From Patescibacteria group bacterium (GTDB taxonomy: Bacteria > Patescibacteriota > Minisyncoccia > Phycocordibacterales > UBA9973): a stretch of DNA of 7,870 nucleotides. Positions 7,654 through 7,870 of the stretch are shown one piece after another. The notes beneath the pieces are model-generated. The model was not told the DNA's origin. It searched no databases and was given only the letters and a program-made list of their open reading frames with translations. The stretch spans positions 1-7,870 of the forward strand of contig JAUPWJ010000027.1 in assembly GCA_030916575.1 (NCBI GenBank), given 5' to 3'. How positions within the stretch are numbered: position 1 is the first letter of the stretch; each line of letters starts with the position of its first letter. Both the position numbers and the translations under genes were made by a program.

Positions 7654-7870
7654 AGTCAAAATTACCTGAATTATCAATATTTTTTCCATTTTGGAATGAA
7701 GAAAAAAATATCGAAGCAGTTACTTTGAAAGCCCTTGAAATTACACCAAAAGTTGCAGATAAATGGGAAATTTTACTTATCGATGATGGTTCATCTGATA
7801 AAACACTTCAAATTGCACAAAAGCTGGAAAATGAACATAAGAATGTTCGTACAATTTCACATATTCCAAA
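7650..7870 (+). CDS. family 2 glycosyltransferase, DPM1-like (N-terminal part, 3' end outside window)
   Basis: 73 complete codons are visible before the window ends. The beginning (ELSIFFPFWNEEKNI, residues 7-21) is the first beta strand and N-E-E loop of the GT-A nucleotide-binding fold. WEILLIDDGSSD (39-50) is the second strand with the Asp-Asp-Gly motif that binds the nucleotide-sugar base and ribose. After VRTISH the sequence stops where DPM1-like enzymes usually carry N-x-GYG. The known reaction of such enzymes is transfer of a sugar from a UDP- or GDP-sugar to a polyprenyl phosphate at the cytoplasmic face, giving the lipid-linked donor used by GT-C proteins such as those encoded just upstream. 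The missing C-terminus would show whether there are membrane helices (CsbB/GtrB-type) or none. GT2 membership is near certain; the polyprenyl-phosphate specificity is inferred from sequence style and neighbours. Confidence 0.9.
   Translation, partial: MKSKLPELSIFFPFWNEEKNIEAVTLKALEITPKVADKWEILLIDDGSSDKTLQIAQKLENEHKNVRTISHIP

Noticed and set aside
1..7870. Mobile element, CRISPR, toxin-antitoxin or phage defence content
   Set aside because: No transposase, terminal inverted repeats, direct repeat array, small paired genes or nuclease motifs were seen; the window is filled by membrane glycosyltransferase-type genes.

Overview
The window is a compact, AT-rich stretch of bacterial chromosome carrying one co-directional run of six genes on the + strand; the first and last are cut by the window edges. 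Five consecutive genes encode large polytopic membrane proteins of glycosyltransferase C-fold (GT-C) type. The sixth begins a cytoplasmic family 2 glycosyltransferase (GT2) of the dolichyl/undecaprenyl-phosphate sugar synthase type. Coding density is near total: there is no intergenic space above 40 bases, and no RNA gene, CRISPR array, mobile element or phage gene was seen.

Layout: 1-517, C-terminal part of a GT-C protein with an HND motif (GT87/MptB-like look). 518-556, a 39-base gap with a perfect TATAAT box six bases before the next ATG. 557-2068, an ArnT/PMT-type (PMT_2, GT39/GT83-like) transferase. 2065-4455, a YfhO-family protein. 4452-5978 and 5980-7653, tandem diverged paralogues of the family catalogued as '6-pyruvoyl-tetrahydropterin synthase related, membrane protein', a name unrelated to pterin chemistry here. 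7650 to the end, N-terminus of a GT2. Junctions are ATGA overlaps (2065, 4452, 7650) or a single-base gap (5979), so genes 2-6 are almost certainly one translationally coupled operon.

Organism (inference): low G+C (about a third by eye), standard use of TGA as stop, few Shine-Dalgarno motifs, and this combination of YfhO and PTPS-related membrane proteins clustered with DPM1-like GT2s recall Candidate Phyla Radiation bacteria (Patescibacteria, Microgenomates/Parcubacteria type). A Gram-positive or archaeal-like source cannot be excluded from the window alone, and no marker gene is present.

Working model (inference): the GT2 would charge a polyprenyl phosphate with a sugar on the cytoplasmic face. 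After flipping, the GT-C proteins would transfer sugars to envelope acceptors (glycolipid, cell-wall polymer or protein) on the outer face. The best-known parallel is the Bacillus CsbB (GT2)/GtcA (flippase)/YfhO (GT-C) system. The unusual point is the density of different GT-C subfamilies side by side, three of which end in a similar extracytoplasmic beta-type module followed by a final membrane helix.
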